Below are positions 55,322 through 64,000 of a stretch of DNA of 64,000 nucleotides, piece by piece. The DNA is from Myxococcales bacterium. GTDB taxonomy: Bacteria; Myxococcota_A; UBA796; GCA-2862545. The stretch lies in assembly GCA_019634415.1 (NCBI GenBank), contig JAHQVJ010000246.1, forward strand, positions 18,064-82,063, written 5' to 3'. The translations under genes and the position numbers were made by a program. The notes under the pieces were generated by a model, which was not told the origin of the DNA, made no database searches, and saw nothing but the letters and a program-made list of their open reading frames with translations. Each line of letters begins with the position of its first letter. The stretch's first letter is position 1.

Positions 55322-56717
55322 GGAAGCGCTCCTTGTTCTCCTTGATGTGCTTCTTGCCCTCTTGGCTCATGGGGGCATGCTGCTCTACGACGTAACCGAG
55401 GGCGTCCAGTGCGCGGGCATCGTCGTCGAGGGTCGGCGCGGAGAGGTCGCGAGAGGCCTGGTTGAGGAGGGCTCGGCCCTCTCCGAGAAGCTCACGGGAC
55501 CGGCGGCGGTCCCCCTTCTCGTAGGCGCGGGTCGACATCTCCAGGTACCAGCTGCCGTAGGCCCGGTTGGCCTCGATGGCCCGCTGCCGGTCGATGGAGT
55601 CGGCCACGGCAGCACGGTCGTCGGTGACCGTGACGGTCGCCTGAGCGTGGCTGGTGGCGGCGGCCGTCAGCAGCAGATCCGAGTAGTCGACGCGCACGGA
55701 GGCGACGTCTCGCTCCCCGAGGGCGGCTCCCGTCACTCGCACGCGGGCCACGATCTTGCGGCTCTCACCTGCATACACGTCGCCGAGGAACACCTGCCAG
55801 CCGCCGTCCACGCGCGACGCGTCCCAGCCGATCACCTCCAGGGGCTCGACGCCTTCGGGCAGCTCGATCCGAACGGCGGTGTTGCGGGCGACCACGGATG
55901 CGGTGCGCTCGAGCTCGTCGGCGAACACGGCCTCGAGCTCTCGCGGGTCGTCCACGAAGTCGTAGCTGCCACCCCCCATGTCCGCGAGGCGAGACAGGAG
56001 ATCCTCGTTGTAGTCGAGGCCGAGCCCGATGGTGGACAGCGTGACGCCGTCGGAGACCAGGTCGGCGGCGAAGCGCGCCATGGCGGATCCGTCGGTGATG
56101 CCGACGTTGGCGTTGCCGTCGCTCAGCACGATGACCCGCCCGACGTCGCCGCCCGTCAGCGCTCCACGCACCTCGCGGGCGCCTCGATCCATGCCTGCGT
56201 AGAGGTTGGTGCCGCCTCCCTCGAAGATGCGGTCCACCGCGCGCTCGATGCGGCCGAGATCGCGAACCTCGGTGGAGGGGACGACGGTGTGAGCGTCGTC
56301 GCTGAAGGCCACCAGCGAGTAGGTGTCGCCGGAGTGCATGCTCGACGCCACGAGCTTGGCGGCACGCTTGGCGTAGTCGATCTTGTCGCGTGCAGACATG
56401 GAGCCGCTGGCGTCCAGCACCACAGCCACGTCGACGGGGCGTCGCTCGGCTTCGCCCGCTACGTCGGGCGCGTCGATCCGGACGGTGAGGAAGCGCTCGG
56501 TGGCCTGGCTCTTCAGGATGGCCGTGCGATCGAGTCCGGCATCGACCCGCAGGCTCCCAGTGGACTCGGGGGCCTCGGGCACGTGGGTGACCAGTGGCTG
56601 AGGCGGCACGGGAGTCACAGGGGTGGGCGCTGACAGCAAGGCGGTGAGGCGCGGCGCGAGGAATGCGGCGCCGAGCGCGAGTCCCGTGAGGCCGAGGGTG
56701 AGATGCCAGCGCTGCAT
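55305..56717 (-). CDS. vWA domain protein, membrane-anchored
   Basis: A 470-aa protein. N-terminal membrane helix or signal (LTLGLTGLALGAAFL), a Pro/Val linker, then a von Willebrand A domain with the metal-binding DASGSMS (near residue 102), a Thr in GGGTNLYAG and the SDG of VIVLSDGNANVG. Beta-rich and helical regions follow (to 470). Similar proteins (YfbK type) act in surface adhesion or as chaperones for complexes. The start is ATG 56717 with AGGA before it. A 600-bp spacer lies in front. Confidence 0.85.
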   Translation of the reverse strand: MQRWHLTLGLTGLALGAAFLAPRLTALLSAPTPVTPVPPQPLVTHVPEAPESTGSLRVDAGLDRTAILKSQATERFLTVRIDAPDVAGEAERRPVDVAVVLDASGSMSARDKIDYAKRAAKLVASSMHSGDTYSLVAFSDDAHTVVPSTEVRDLGRIERAVDRIFEGGGTNLYAGMDRGAREVRGALTGGDVGRVIVLSDGNANVGITDGSAMARFAADLVSDGVTLSTIGLGLDYNEDLLSRLADMGGGSYDFVDDPRELEAVFADELERTASVVARNTAVRIELPEGVEPLEVIGWDASRVDGGWQVFLGDVYAGESRKIVARVRVTGAALGERDVASVRVDYSDLLLTAAATSHAQATVTVTDDRAAVADSIDRQRAIEANRAYGSWYLEMSTRAYEKGDRRRSRELLGEGRALLNQASRDLSAPTLDDDARALDALGYVVEQHAPMSQEGKKHIKENKERFRAISR

Positions 56718-57319
56718 GAGTCCTCCGAACGTGGTGCTGATGCCCCGGACAACGACGCGGACGGCGAGTTCCTTACACCCCTTGGGTGCACGGATCTCCC
56801 TGTCAAGGATAGCGCGGTCGTGGTCGTCGCTGGGGCTTCATGACCGAACAGGACGTGGCAGCGGCCGTTTCTCTTTCGCCGGAGTTCGAGACGGGCAGGG
56901 CGATCCGCCCGAAACGGGCGTTGGTCCACGGCCTGGGAGAGCGCCGAACGGGTAGACTCCCGTCGTTCGCTGGGCCCATTCGCCCGTATCGGAACTTCCT
57001 CCTCGGTCACATGCCTCGGCGTGCTCCCTCGTCAGAACCGGTCGGACCCTTCGGGCCTACCTGTTCCCCTACGGACGAATCTCCCTCGGCGCCTTCGGTC
57101 CGTTTGCCTGTTCGGTGCTCTAGCAACACTCGGGAAAGCTCTTCGAGCTGTTCCCGGCGTTGCCCTACCGATCAACACTGCGCGGCACGGGGTCGAAGCC
57201 CTTCGCTACATTCCTCCGCTCCGCTCCTCTATTTCGCTCGGACTTCGATTGACCCCTCTCTGGCCGCTTCGCTCCCACAGCAACTGGGAAGCTCGCTTCG
57301 CGAGCTTTCCCGAATGCTG
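56718..57319 (-). other. 602-bp hairpin-rich intergenic spacer
   Basis: Lies between the PP2C gene stop and the vWA gene start, both leftward. No gene is convincing: the frames that cross it have atypical composition. It is full of small inverted repeats with TTC loops (GAA on the minus strand) and hairpins such as CGCCCG-AAA-CGGGCG (56906-56920) and ACGGG-N6-CCCGT (56948-56963). A further stem joins GGGGTC/GAAG (57189-57198) with CTTC/GACCCC (57243-57256). The 57.12-57.33 kb part contains two related stem-loops, listed separately. It may encode a structured RNA. Confidence 0.5.
57123..57163. repeat. stem-loop copy 1
   Basis: GCAAC, a small internal loop, GGGAA and AGCTC pair with GAGCT, TTCCC and GTTGC around a TTC loop: about 16 paired bases with one bulge. 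Bases 57120-57141 are also the inverted repeat of 57302-57323, matching at 20 of 22 positions, which ties it to copy 2. Confidence 0.65.
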
Positions 57320-57327
57320 CTAGTTGC
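57280..57327. repeat. stem-loop copy 2, overlapping the PP2C stop codon
   Basis: GCAACT, GGGAAGCTCGC, a TTC loop, then GCGAGCTTTCCC and AGTTGC. The central AAGCTCGC/GCGAGCTT stem (57289-57307) is perfect. It follows the same plan as copy 1. The PP2C stop codon (57320-57322) lies in the bulged right arm, so on the minus strand the hairpin forms right after translation ends and could act as terminator or 3' stabiliser. Confidence 0.65.
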
Positions 57328-59518
57328 GGTGGATCAGGACCTCGCCTCCGTCCTGTCCTTCCTTGAGCTGCCGCTCGATCTCCTCGGCGGTGAGATCGCG
57401 CTTGGGCTTCGGACGGCGGGTAGGGGTGGGGGGCGGCCGATTGCCCTCGGCGACCTCCTTCGCCTGCACCACCACCGCGGGCACCTTCCACAGCTCTCCG
57501 TTGGGTCCGAGCCGGTTGGAGCTTGCCTGATCGAGCAGCCCACGGAGCACGGGCATCAGCTCCTTGCGGTGCTTGTCGAGCAAGCGTCCGGGACGGTTCT
57601 GCAGCGCCCAGGCCGTGACGAACACTCGGCGTGCCCAGGCATCGACGATCGATGGGGTCCGCTCCTTGGGGGGGATCCTCGATAGGCCCTCGGCAGCGAA
57701 GGCCTCCATGTGCACGTCCTTGGCGAGGTGGTCGGCGACGTGCTGCTCGCTGAACAGGTCGGCGAGGACCTCCTCCATCTCCTCGTCGGCGGTGAACATC
57801 TCGAGGCGATACTCGAGGCCTCCCACCGCGGGGCGGTACCAGGCGGGGAGTCGACCCAGCTCCGAGTTGTTCTCCACCGCGGACTGCTTCTCCTCGGGAG
57901 TGCCCTCGAAGTGGGGCAGCTGGTACTGGAACTCCACCCAGCCCATCGCCACGGTCTGCTCCAGCTTCCGCTGGTGGGCTTCGTTGAAGCAGAGCCAGGC
58001 CCCCTTGTACAGGGTGGCGTGGTCGGGGCTGACGGTGCGCATCCCCAGCTGCACGGCGTCCATCGCCATGGGGCAGTCGCGGCGCCGCGCCGCGTTCACG
58101 GCCTGGAACTGGATCTGTCCACCTGGCGGAGGCTGGGTGTACTGGGTGGGCCGGTGCGGCAGCCTTCGCGGAGGAGGAGGCAGCTCGGGTTGGAACAGCG
58201 GCTTCTCGGGATCCACCTCGGGGCTGTCCGACAAGCCGACGTCGACCTCTTCGGGATCGAACGCACCGGGCTGCTCGCCGGGGCCAGTGATGTCGAGCTT
58301 GGGCACCACCGGCGCGAGGGTGGCCAGCTCCTCTGGGTCCGCGCCGTCGGATCCGGGGAACAGAAGGTAGAACGCACCCAGCAGCGCGAGCAGGAGCATC
58401 ATGGAGGCAGCCGCCACGGGCACCAGGGCCAGGAGCCTACTGCGCCTACGCTTCCGCTGTGGCGGCTTGAGGGCGGGTGGCGGCGGCGGGGTGGGGCCCG
58501 GCCGCACCTGCTGCTGATGGTGCGCCTGGGGGGGCGGTGGTGGAGGAGGCGGCGCGACCACCATGTCGGCGGGCGGGCGCACCTCGGCCGGCATCGCCTG
58601 GGGGGCAGGCTGCTCGTCGTAGACGAGATAGCCAGCGTCGGCGGAGCCTTGGGTGTGGCCGTGGTCGAGGATCTCCTCTGCGGGAACCGCGGTGACGCCT
58701 CCGGTGGGCGCAGCCATGTCGTCGAAGCGCCGGGGCTCGGGAAGCGGCGTGGGCGGTACGTCCTCGAAGGAGGTGCCCATCAGCACCGCCACCGAGGAGG
58801 CGTTGTCGTCTCCTTCGCGGGTGTTGACGATGCTCAGCACGTGGGCGACGGCAGCGTGGGGGGTTCCCCAGTCGACGTTCGCCAGCTCCCAGTCCGTCAC
58901 CACCCCGTGCACGCCATCCGAGCACAGGAACAGGACGTCGCCCTGTTGCAGCTGGATGGGGGAGGCGAGATCCACCTCCACCTGCCGTTCCACGCCCAGA
59001 GAGCGGGACAGCACGTGGGCTTCGGGGTGGGTGGCTGCGTCTTCGGGCGACAGCAGCTCCGCGTCCACGAACAAGTTCACCATGGTGTGGTCGCGCGTGA
59101 GCTGCTGGACCTCCCCGCTGCGCACGAGGTAGAGCCGGCTGTCGCCGACGTGAGCCACGTAGCAGGCGTCGCTGGTGATCGCGGCGACCACCACCGTGGT
59201 CCCCATGCCCATCAGCCGGTGGTTCTTCCGAGCTGCCTCGTAGATCACCAGGTTGGTGCGCTCGATGGCCTCTTCGATGGACTGCAGGATCGGTCGACCC
59301 TGCAGCTCCATGAGCGTGTCGTGGATCGTCCGCACGGCGAGGCTGCTCGCTTGAGCGCCCCCGACGTGGCCCCCCATACCGTCGCATACGATGGCCAGCG
59401 TGTAGTCGGGAAGCTCGAAGACGCCGTGGCAGTCTTGATTCTCTTCCCGAAGGCGCTGCTCGGTTCCATATCCCCAGGAGTGATCCAACGAGGCCTCCGA
59501 CCCAAAATCTAGCACCAC
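57320..59518 (-). CDS. PP2C-type protein phosphatase with membrane helix and periplasmic domain
   Basis: A 732-aa protein. The PP2C domain (1-255) has its metal ligands in CDGMGGH (Asp46), the GDSRLYL strand, CSDGVHG and GDDNAS. A long Pro/Gln linker follows, a basic stretch, one membrane helix (about 359-386), and a 340-residue outer part rich in Pro, then helices, ending in a charged tail. It likely reverses Ser/Thr kinase signals while sensing outside the membrane. The start is GTG 59518. No kinase lies beside it; one is at 19.9 kb. Confidence 0.85.
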   Translation of the reverse strand: MVLDFGSEASLDHSWGYGTEQRLREENQDCHGVFELPDYTLAIVCDGMGGHVGGAQASSLAVRTIHDTLMELQGRPILQSIEEAIERTNLVIYEAARKNHRLMGMGTTVVVAAITSDACYVAHVGDSRLYLVRSGEVQQLTRDHTMVNLFVDAELLSPEDAATHPEAHVLSRSLGVERQVEVDLASPIQLQQGDVLFLCSDGVHGVVTDWELANVDWGTPHAAVAHVLSIVNTREGDDNASSVAVLMGTSFEDVPPTPLPEPRRFDDMAAPTGGVTAVPAEEILDHGHTQGSADAGYLVYDEQPAPQAMPAEVRPPADMVVAPPPPPPPPQAHHQQQVRPGPTPPPPPALKPPQRKRRRSRLLALVPVAAASMMLLLALLGAFYLLFPGSDGADPEELATLAPVVPKLDITGPGEQPGAFDPEEVDVGLSDSPEVDPEKPLFQPELPPPPRRLPHRPTQYTQPPPGGQIQFQAVNAARRRDCPMAMDAVQLGMRTVSPDHATLYKGAWLCFNEAHQRKLEQTVAMGWVEFQYQLPHFEGTPEEKQSAVENNSELGRLPAWYRPAVGGLEYRLEMFTADEEMEEVLADLFSEQHVADHLAKDVHMEAFAAEGLSRIPPKERTPSIVDAWARRVFVTAWALQNRPGRLLDKHRKELMPVLRGLLDQASSNRLGPNGELWKVPAVVVQAKEVAEGNRPPPTPTRRPKPKRDLTAEEIERQLKEGQDGGEVLIHRN

Positions 59519-59639
59519 CCGACCGTGGATGGGGTTGCGCCGCTTCGAACCCTTACCGCGTCCGTCTACGATGGTGCCCTGCCACCATTGCGTCGGAGGG
59601 GTGTTGGCTGGTCTCGATTCGCGCGGTTTGTCTGGTGTG

Positions 59640-61286
59640 ATGGGTATTGTCGCGTTGGTGTTCCTCGTGTCGGCAGCGCCGTACCCCCAGACGGGGGTGG
59701 GAGTGGTCGCAGCGGATCACCAGCTGGCATCCCAAGCGGGCGCCGAGCTCCTCAGGCGGGGAGGGAACGCCGTGGATGCGGCGGTAGCGGCTGCGTTGTC
59801 GGCGGGAGTGGTGCAGCCAGCCGGGAGCGGTCTCGGAGGGGGAGGGTTCGCCGTCGGATCGTCTCCGGGTGGCAAACGATTCGTGTTGGACTTTCGTGAG
59901 GTGGCGCCCTCGGCTGCGACGGAGAACATGTTCCGCACCGCGGACGGAGCGGCGGATCCGGAGGCCTCTCGGAGTGGAGGCCTGGCCGTGGCCGTTCCCG
60001 GAGAGCCCGTCGGTTTGGCCGAGCTGGTGCGCGAGCATGGCCGATCCTCCCTACGCGCCGTGGCCGCGCCGGCGATCCGTCAGGCCTCCCGGGGTTTCGA
60101 GGTGGGCCCCCACCTTGCCAAGGCATTGTCAAGGACGAAGTACCCTTCTATTCGGTCGCTGTTGTCTGGGGGCTCCGGCCCGGCGACGGTGGGACAGAAG
60201 ATCCGCCGACCGGCCCTGGCAAAGGCGCTCCGGACCTGGGCGGGCTCGGGCGGCAGGGGCCTCAACAGCGGATCCTCGGCCCGAGCCATCGTGCGGGCGG
60301 CGCGCGGCAGCGGCGGTGTGCTCACCACGGGTGACATCGAGGGGTACACCCCTCGTCGCCGGGATCCGCTGGTGGGTCGCTATCGGGCGTACACCGTGGT
60401 CACCATGCCGCCTCCGAGCTCCGGTGGCGTGGCGCTCCTGCAGCTGCTGTCGGTCCTGGAGGAGTGGGATCTGCCCGAGCTCGGCCACAACTCGTCGGAG
60501 ATGGTGCACCTGCTGGCCGAGGCCATGAAGCACGCCTACGCGGATCGCGCACACCACCTCGGGGACCCGGATCACGTGACCGTGCCCGTGGAGCGCCTGC
60601 TCTCTCCGGAGCGCACCGAGGAGATCCGCCGCGCCATCTACCCCTCGCGCACGTTTGGTACAGAGCACTATGGAGATCCGGTGGCCCCTCCGAGAGATGC
60701 AGGCACCCAGCACATCTCGGTGATGGACGACGAGGGCGGTGCCGTGGCGCTGACCACCACCATCAACACCGCGTTCGGATCGGGCGTGGTGGTGCCCGAG
60801 CTCGGGTACGTCCTCAACAACGAGATGGACGACTTCGCGGCTGCGCCGGGACAGCCCAACGCCTATGGCCTGGTGGGCACCGAGGCGAACGCCGTCGCCG
60901 CTGGCAAGCGCCCGCTGTCGTCCATGACGCCCACCCTGGTGCTGGACGGCGACGGACGCGTGGTGCTCGCGGTGGGCGCCTCCGGCGGAGGAACGATCAT
61001 CAGCGCCACGGCGCAGGTGCTGGTCGGCATCCTCGACTTCGGTATGAATCCCCAGGAGGCGGTGTCGGCTCCGCGCATGCACCACCAATGGCTGCCCGAC
61101 ACCCTGTGGCTGGAGCCTGGGTTCTCCGCCGACGTGGTTCGCTCCCTGCGTGCGCGGGGGCACGAGGTGACGGTGCGAGACGGGTTCTCTGCAGTCCAGG
61201 CCGTGGTCGTTCGGGAGGATGGCCTGGCGGGGGGCTCGGATCCGCGCAAGGGAGGCTGGCCCGCGTCGGTGCGGCGAGCCCGCTAG
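59640..61286 (+). CDS. ggt: gamma-glutamyltransferase
   Basis: Ntn-hydrolase that cleaves or transfers the gamma-glutamyl group of glutathione in the periplasm. A 548-aa protein with a short signal (MGIVALVFLVSAAPY), GGNAVDAAVA, GSGLGGGGF, and the autoprocessing nucleophile Thr356 in DAGTQHISVMD. Then comes PLSSMTPTLVL. An upstream GTG would add a tail without similarity. It is divergent from the PP2C gene and overlaps the LON-domain gene by four bases at the 3' end. Confidence 0.92.
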   Translation: MGIVALVFLVSAAPYPQTGVGVVAADHQLASQAGAELLRRGGNAVDAAVAAALSAGVVQPAGSGLGGGGFAVGSSPGGKRFVLDFREVAPSAATENMFRTADGAADPEASRSGGLAVAVPGEPVGLAELVREHGRSSLRAVAAPAIRQASRGFEVGPHLAKALSRTKYPSIRSLLSGGSGPATVGQKIRRPALAKALRTWAGSGGRGLNSGSSARAIVRAARGSGGVLTTGDIEGYTPRRRDPLVGRYRAYTVVTMPPPSSGGVALLQLLSVLEEWDLPELGHNSSEMVHLLAEAMKHAYADRAHHLGDPDHVTVPVERLLSPERTEEIRRAIYPSRTFGTEHYGDPVAPPRDAGTQHISVMDDEGGAVALTTTINTAFGSGVVVPELGYVLNNEMDDFAAAPGQPNAYGLVGTEANAVAAGKRPLSSMTPTLVLDGDGRVVLAVGASGGGTIISATAQVLVGILDFGMNPQEAVSAPRMHHQWLPDTLWLEPGFSADVVRSLRARGHEVTVRDGFSAVQAVVVREDGLAGGSDPRKGGWPASVRRAR

Positions 61287-61921
61287 GCGTCTCCGACAGT
61301 CTGTCCGTGCAGCAGGAACCGGGCGAGGTGATCCTGCACCATGGCCACGCGGTCCACGAGTCGGGGCGCGCCGAGGTAGGCCCGCTGCTCGTCGATGGAC
61401 TCGAGCAGCCGCGGTGCCAGCGCATCTGGGAGCTCCATACCAGGCAGCCCCACCAGTCCTCGCGCTTCCTCGCCTGCGTCGGGGTTGATGGTGCCCACCT
61501 GCAGCACCAGCACCCGTAGTGCAGCGAGGGCGGGCTCCAGTCCAGCGGGGTCGGCGGGGAGGACGAGCCCCTCCACGATCCGGAACGGCTCGGAGGTGGG
61601 CAACTCGCGGGCGATGGTCACGCGCGTCACGAAGCGAAGCACGATGTTGCTGCGGCCATCGGGAAAGGGCTGGTGGCCCACGATCTGCCCGACGCCCACC
61701 TCCGGGAACAGCTCGGGAGATCCGTCGTAGCTCTCCTCGAAGCCCGGCCGCAGGGTGGCCACGCCCATCAGGCGATCACCCTGCAGACAATGGTTGACCA
61801 ACGCGCGATACCGCTCCTCGAACACGTGGAGCGGAAGGGTCGATCCCGGCAGAAACACGGTTCTGGGCAGGGGAAACAGCGGCAGCTCTCGACAGAGCTC
61901 CTCGTGCTGGAACTCCTCCAT
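61283..61921 (-). CDS. LON substrate-binding domain protein
   Basis: A 212-aa stand-alone LON N-terminal (PUA-like) domain: ELPLFPLPRTVFLPGSTLPL, HVFEERYRALV, DRLMGVATL, and a helical C-terminal part. The ATPase and protease domains of Lon are absent, so it is not a protease. Its role is unknown, perhaps as a substrate adaptor. GGAGG lies before the ATG (61921). Divergent from the rhomboid gene. Confidence 0.85.
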   Translation of the reverse strand: MEEFQHEELCRELPLFPLPRTVFLPGSTLPLHVFEERYRALVNHCLQGDRLMGVATLRPGFEESYDGSPELFPEVGVGQIVGHQPFPDGRSNIVLRFVTRVTIARELPTSEPFRIVEGLVLPADPAGLEPALAALRVLVLQVGTINPDAGEEARGLVGLPGMELPDALAPRLLESIDEQRAYLGAPRLVDRVAMVQDHLARFLLHGQTVGDA

Positions 61922-61961
61922 CCCACCTCCAGCCGATGTCGGTAACCCTACGAAAACCCGG

Positions 61962-64000
61962 TTGGGGTACACAGAGCGACGGGAGGGCCCCCTGGTTCGC
62001 GTTCGTGTCGGGAACGGCTGGGAAGAGTTGACCCTGGAGGAGTTCGAGGAGCGCGTTCGCCAAGGACGCATCTCCGAAGACGTGCTCGTGCAGTTCGAGG
62101 CCGTGACGGGCGACGCGTCGGTCCGGGCGGGCGAGCTGGACATGTACTGGGCTCTCCGGCAGCGTGCCGAGTACTCCCGGCGCTTCACCATCGGAGCGCC
62201 GCCGTTGCTGACGGCGCTACTTGTGGGCGTTCAGCTCCGGATCTACTGGTTTTCCTGGGTTCCGGGTGTCGGCGACTACTACGTCAGCCAGCTGACCAAC
62301 TGGACGCCCTTCGTGATGGAGGACGGGCAGCTCTGGCGACCGCTGACGGCGGGACTGCTGCACGTCGACGTCTTCCACATCGCGACGAACATGCTGTGGC
62401 TGGCCTTCACGGGCTGGAACCTGGAGCGGGCGCTGGGGCGTGCGAACCTGGCGCTGCTGTACTTCGCGTCGGTGCTCGGCGGGTACCTGCTGTCGATGGT
62501 GTTCACGCCCGAGTCGCTGTCGCTCGGAGCCTCGGGGGGCGTGTTCGGGCTGGTGGCCGCGAGTGTGGCGTTCGGCTTGTTCCGACCGGAGCTGCTGGCC
62601 ACGCGGCAGCGCCCGCTGTTCGGCCTCGCGATCCTGCCGTACCTGGTGCTCTTGTTCCTGTCGGGCCTGACCAATGCGCGGGTGGACAACTGGGCGCACT
62701 TCGGCGGTCTGCTCGCGGGCGGCCTGTTGGCGCCGCTGCTGGACCCGGTGGACTTCCAGCGTCGCTCGGGGTGGAATCGCCGCGTGCACGGCGTGGTGAT
62801 CGCGGCGTGTGCTGCCAGCCTCCTGGGGGTGGCCGCCCTCGGGCCTCGCATCGAGCCCATCCTGGACTCCGCCGCCCATCGGATCCGTCACTCCCGCGAT
62901 CCCTCCCGGATCGCCACCCCCAGCTTCTCCGCCGTGACCTTCGACGTACCCACGGGGTGGCGGCCTGGCGCCGATGCCCTGGGCGCCTCCAGCTACGTGT
63001 CGCCCGTGGGGGATGGTGCGCTGCGCGCCTGGCGCGTATCGGCGTCGTCGCGCAACAAGGTGCAGCACATCGAGCAGGTGGCCCAGGACTTCGAGGAGCG
63101 GGTGCGCGCGGACTGGCCCGATGCTCAGCTCTCCCCGCTGGCCCCCACGACCATCGCGGGTGCCGAGGGACTGCAGCGCTCGGTTCGCATCGGAGGAGTG
63201 GAGCCTCGTGTGATCGAGTGGCGAGGGGCCGCACGGGGGGTGCACGTGCTCCAGGAGGTCTGGCAGGTGGACCAGGACCGTCACGCCTGGCTCGCGCCCC
63301 TGCGGGATCGGCTGCGGGCCACGGTGGTCTGGCCCGAGCCGCGCCGGCTCACGGAGGCGCGCATCGACTACGACCGTGCGCCCACCAGCGCTCGGTTCCG
63401 CACGACCTACGCCCTCGCGCTGGCTCGCTACGGTCAGGTCGCCGAGGCCCTCGAGCTGCATCGAGCCCTCGTGACCGAGAAGCCCGAGGACCCCGAGCGC
63501 TGGGTGGCGGCGCTCGAGGTGCTGCACACCGGCACGTCCGAGGTCTCCGAGCCCGAGGTGTGGTGGGCAGACGCGCTGGCGGCCGCCCCAGTCCCGAAGG
63601 TGGTGGAGGAGGTAGCGCGCGGACTCGAGGGAGCCGATCGCATCGACGACGCGCGAGGGCTGCTGCAGCTGGCCTGGCGACGAGCGCCGGGTGATCGAGT
63701 GCTGCGTCGGGCACGACGCCGGGCGGATCTCCCCACCGAGCTCGATTCGCAGACAGGGCTTCCTTGGGAGTCCGTGCACGATCCGGTGACGGGACGCAGG
63801 ATCGAGGCGGGATCGGACGCGCCGACGCCGAGCCTTCGAGCCGCCGTGCGCGAGGGGCAGCGGATGCAGGCCGAGCGCGATCGCATCGTCGGGGCCATCG
63901 TCGCGGCGGTGCAGGGGGACGATCGACGCGCGGGCGTGCCGTGGTTCGTGCTTCGACGTGGACGGGTGCCTCCAGCGGGCGATGCCGACGCCCAGCAAGC
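61962..64000 (+). CDS. rhomboid-family intramembrane serine protease with TPR-like tail, truncated by the window end
   Basis: Open to the right edge, 679 codons visible. A small N-terminal domain resembling GYF_2 (RVGNGWEELTLEEFEERVRQ) is followed by six membrane helices with HxxxN (HVDVFHIATNM), nucleophile Ser191 in GASGGVFG and His246 in WAHFGG. A beta-rich domain (FSAVTFDVPTGWRPG) and TPR-like helices (ALALARYGQVAEALELHRAL) follow. The start is uncertain: TTG 61962 is the only common start codon that includes the N-terminal domain; CTG 61992 has GGGAGGG before it; ATG 62142 would lose that domain. Confidence 0.82.
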   Translation, partial: MGYTERREGPLVRVRVGNGWEELTLEEFEERVRQGRISEDVLVQFEAVTGDASVRAGELDMYWALRQRAEYSRRFTIGAPPLLTALLVGVQLRIYWFSWVPGVGDYYVSQLTNWTPFVMEDGQLWRPLTAGLLHVDVFHIATNMLWLAFTGWNLERALGRANLALLYFASVLGGYLLSMVFTPESLSLGASGGVFGLVAASVAFGLFRPELLATRQRPLFGLAILPYLVLLFLSGLTNARVDNWAHFGGLLAGGLLAPLLDPVDFQRRSGWNRRVHGVVIAACAASLLGVAALGPRIEPILDSAAHRIRHSRDPSRIATPSFSAVTFDVPTGWRPGADALGASSYVSPVGDGALRAWRVSASSRNKVQHIEQVAQDFEERVRADWPDAQLSPLAPTTIAGAEGLQRSVRIGGVEPRVIEWRGAARGVHVLQEVWQVDQDRHAWLAPLRDRLRATVVWPEPRRLTEARIDYDRAPTSARFRTTYALALARYGQVAEALELHRALVTEKPEDPERWVAALEVLHTGTSEVSEPEVWWADALAAAPVPKVVEEVARGLEGADRIDDARGLLQLAWRRAPGDRVLRRARRRADLPTELDSQTGLPWESVHDPVTGRRIEAGSDAPTPSLRAAVREGQRMQAERDRIVGAIVAAVQGDDRRAGVPWFVLRRGRVPPAGDADAQQ

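Noticed and set aside
56840..57685. Plus-strand frame across the hairpin-rich spacer into the PP2C 3' end
   Set aside because: Half of it is antisense to the PP2C coding region, the other half is Ser/Pro/Arg/Leu-rich without domain or ribosome site.

Overview
The window is high-GC DNA (well over 60% G+C by eye) with densely packed bacterial genes. Many neighbours overlap by 1 to 4 bases (ATGA, GTGA, TTGA and TGATG junctions). The gene set suggests a Gram-negative, outer-membrane-bearing bacterium of the former Deltaproteobacteria, most likely Myxococcota or a close lineage. Pointers are a kdsB-pyrG junction, rpoN-hpf, a mitochondrial-type citrate synthase, Asp/Thr-rich lipoprotein linkers, a Ser-rich FmdB-type zinc ribbon, and secreted proteases and kinases with membrane tails. 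The taxonomic placement is inference. No insertion sequence, prophage or CRISPR array is visible.

Layout, 0-18 kb: the tail of kdsB and pyrG; rpoN-hpf-metK behind a candidate sigma-54 plus sigma-70 promoter pair; gltA-sucC-sucD; a leftward block of two ArsA/Get3-type ATPases and a lipase-like hydrolase; then fmdB-folD-gcvT-gcvH-gcvP, a one-carbon and glycine-cleavage operon. A 14-bp tandem repeat separates gcvP from a convergent group-2 sigma-70 factor.

18-33 kb: exbB-exbD-ftsB and a membrane-bound protein kinase lead into a run of six exported proteins: a phosphate-binding-protein-like domain, a small lipoprotein, a porin, a DUF2135-like lipoprotein, a TonB-dependent receptor and another lipoprotein. 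This looks like one energised outer-membrane uptake or surface assembly of unknown substrate. Next come a small membrane protein, ygfZ, an HsdM-HsdS-like fused DNA methyltransferase, a secreted lipoprotein hydrolase and an N-formylglutamate amidohydrolase.

33-45 kb: leftward lysR-MBL-S66 peptidase-pyk, a divergent SDR, a GNAT, accD-folC-holB, a 57-aa basic protein, an SCP-x-like thiolase and a membrane-anchored protein.

45-64 kb: dam (behind a GATC-rich leader) and sppA; a subtilase with a membrane tail; then a cluster of predicted nucleic-acid-binding proteins made of an IF2_N/coiled-coil protein, a protein with two Sm/Hfq-like domains, a short RdgC and its partner. tRNA-Arg(CCG), an MBL hydrolase, a membrane protein, a vWA protein, a 600-bp hairpin-rich spacer, a PP2C phosphatase, gamma-glutamyltransferase, a LON-domain protein and a truncated rhomboid-TPR protein follow. 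The best candidates for something undescribed are the outer-membrane locus, the IF2_N / double-Sm / RdgC cluster, and the spacer with two copies of a related stem-loop.
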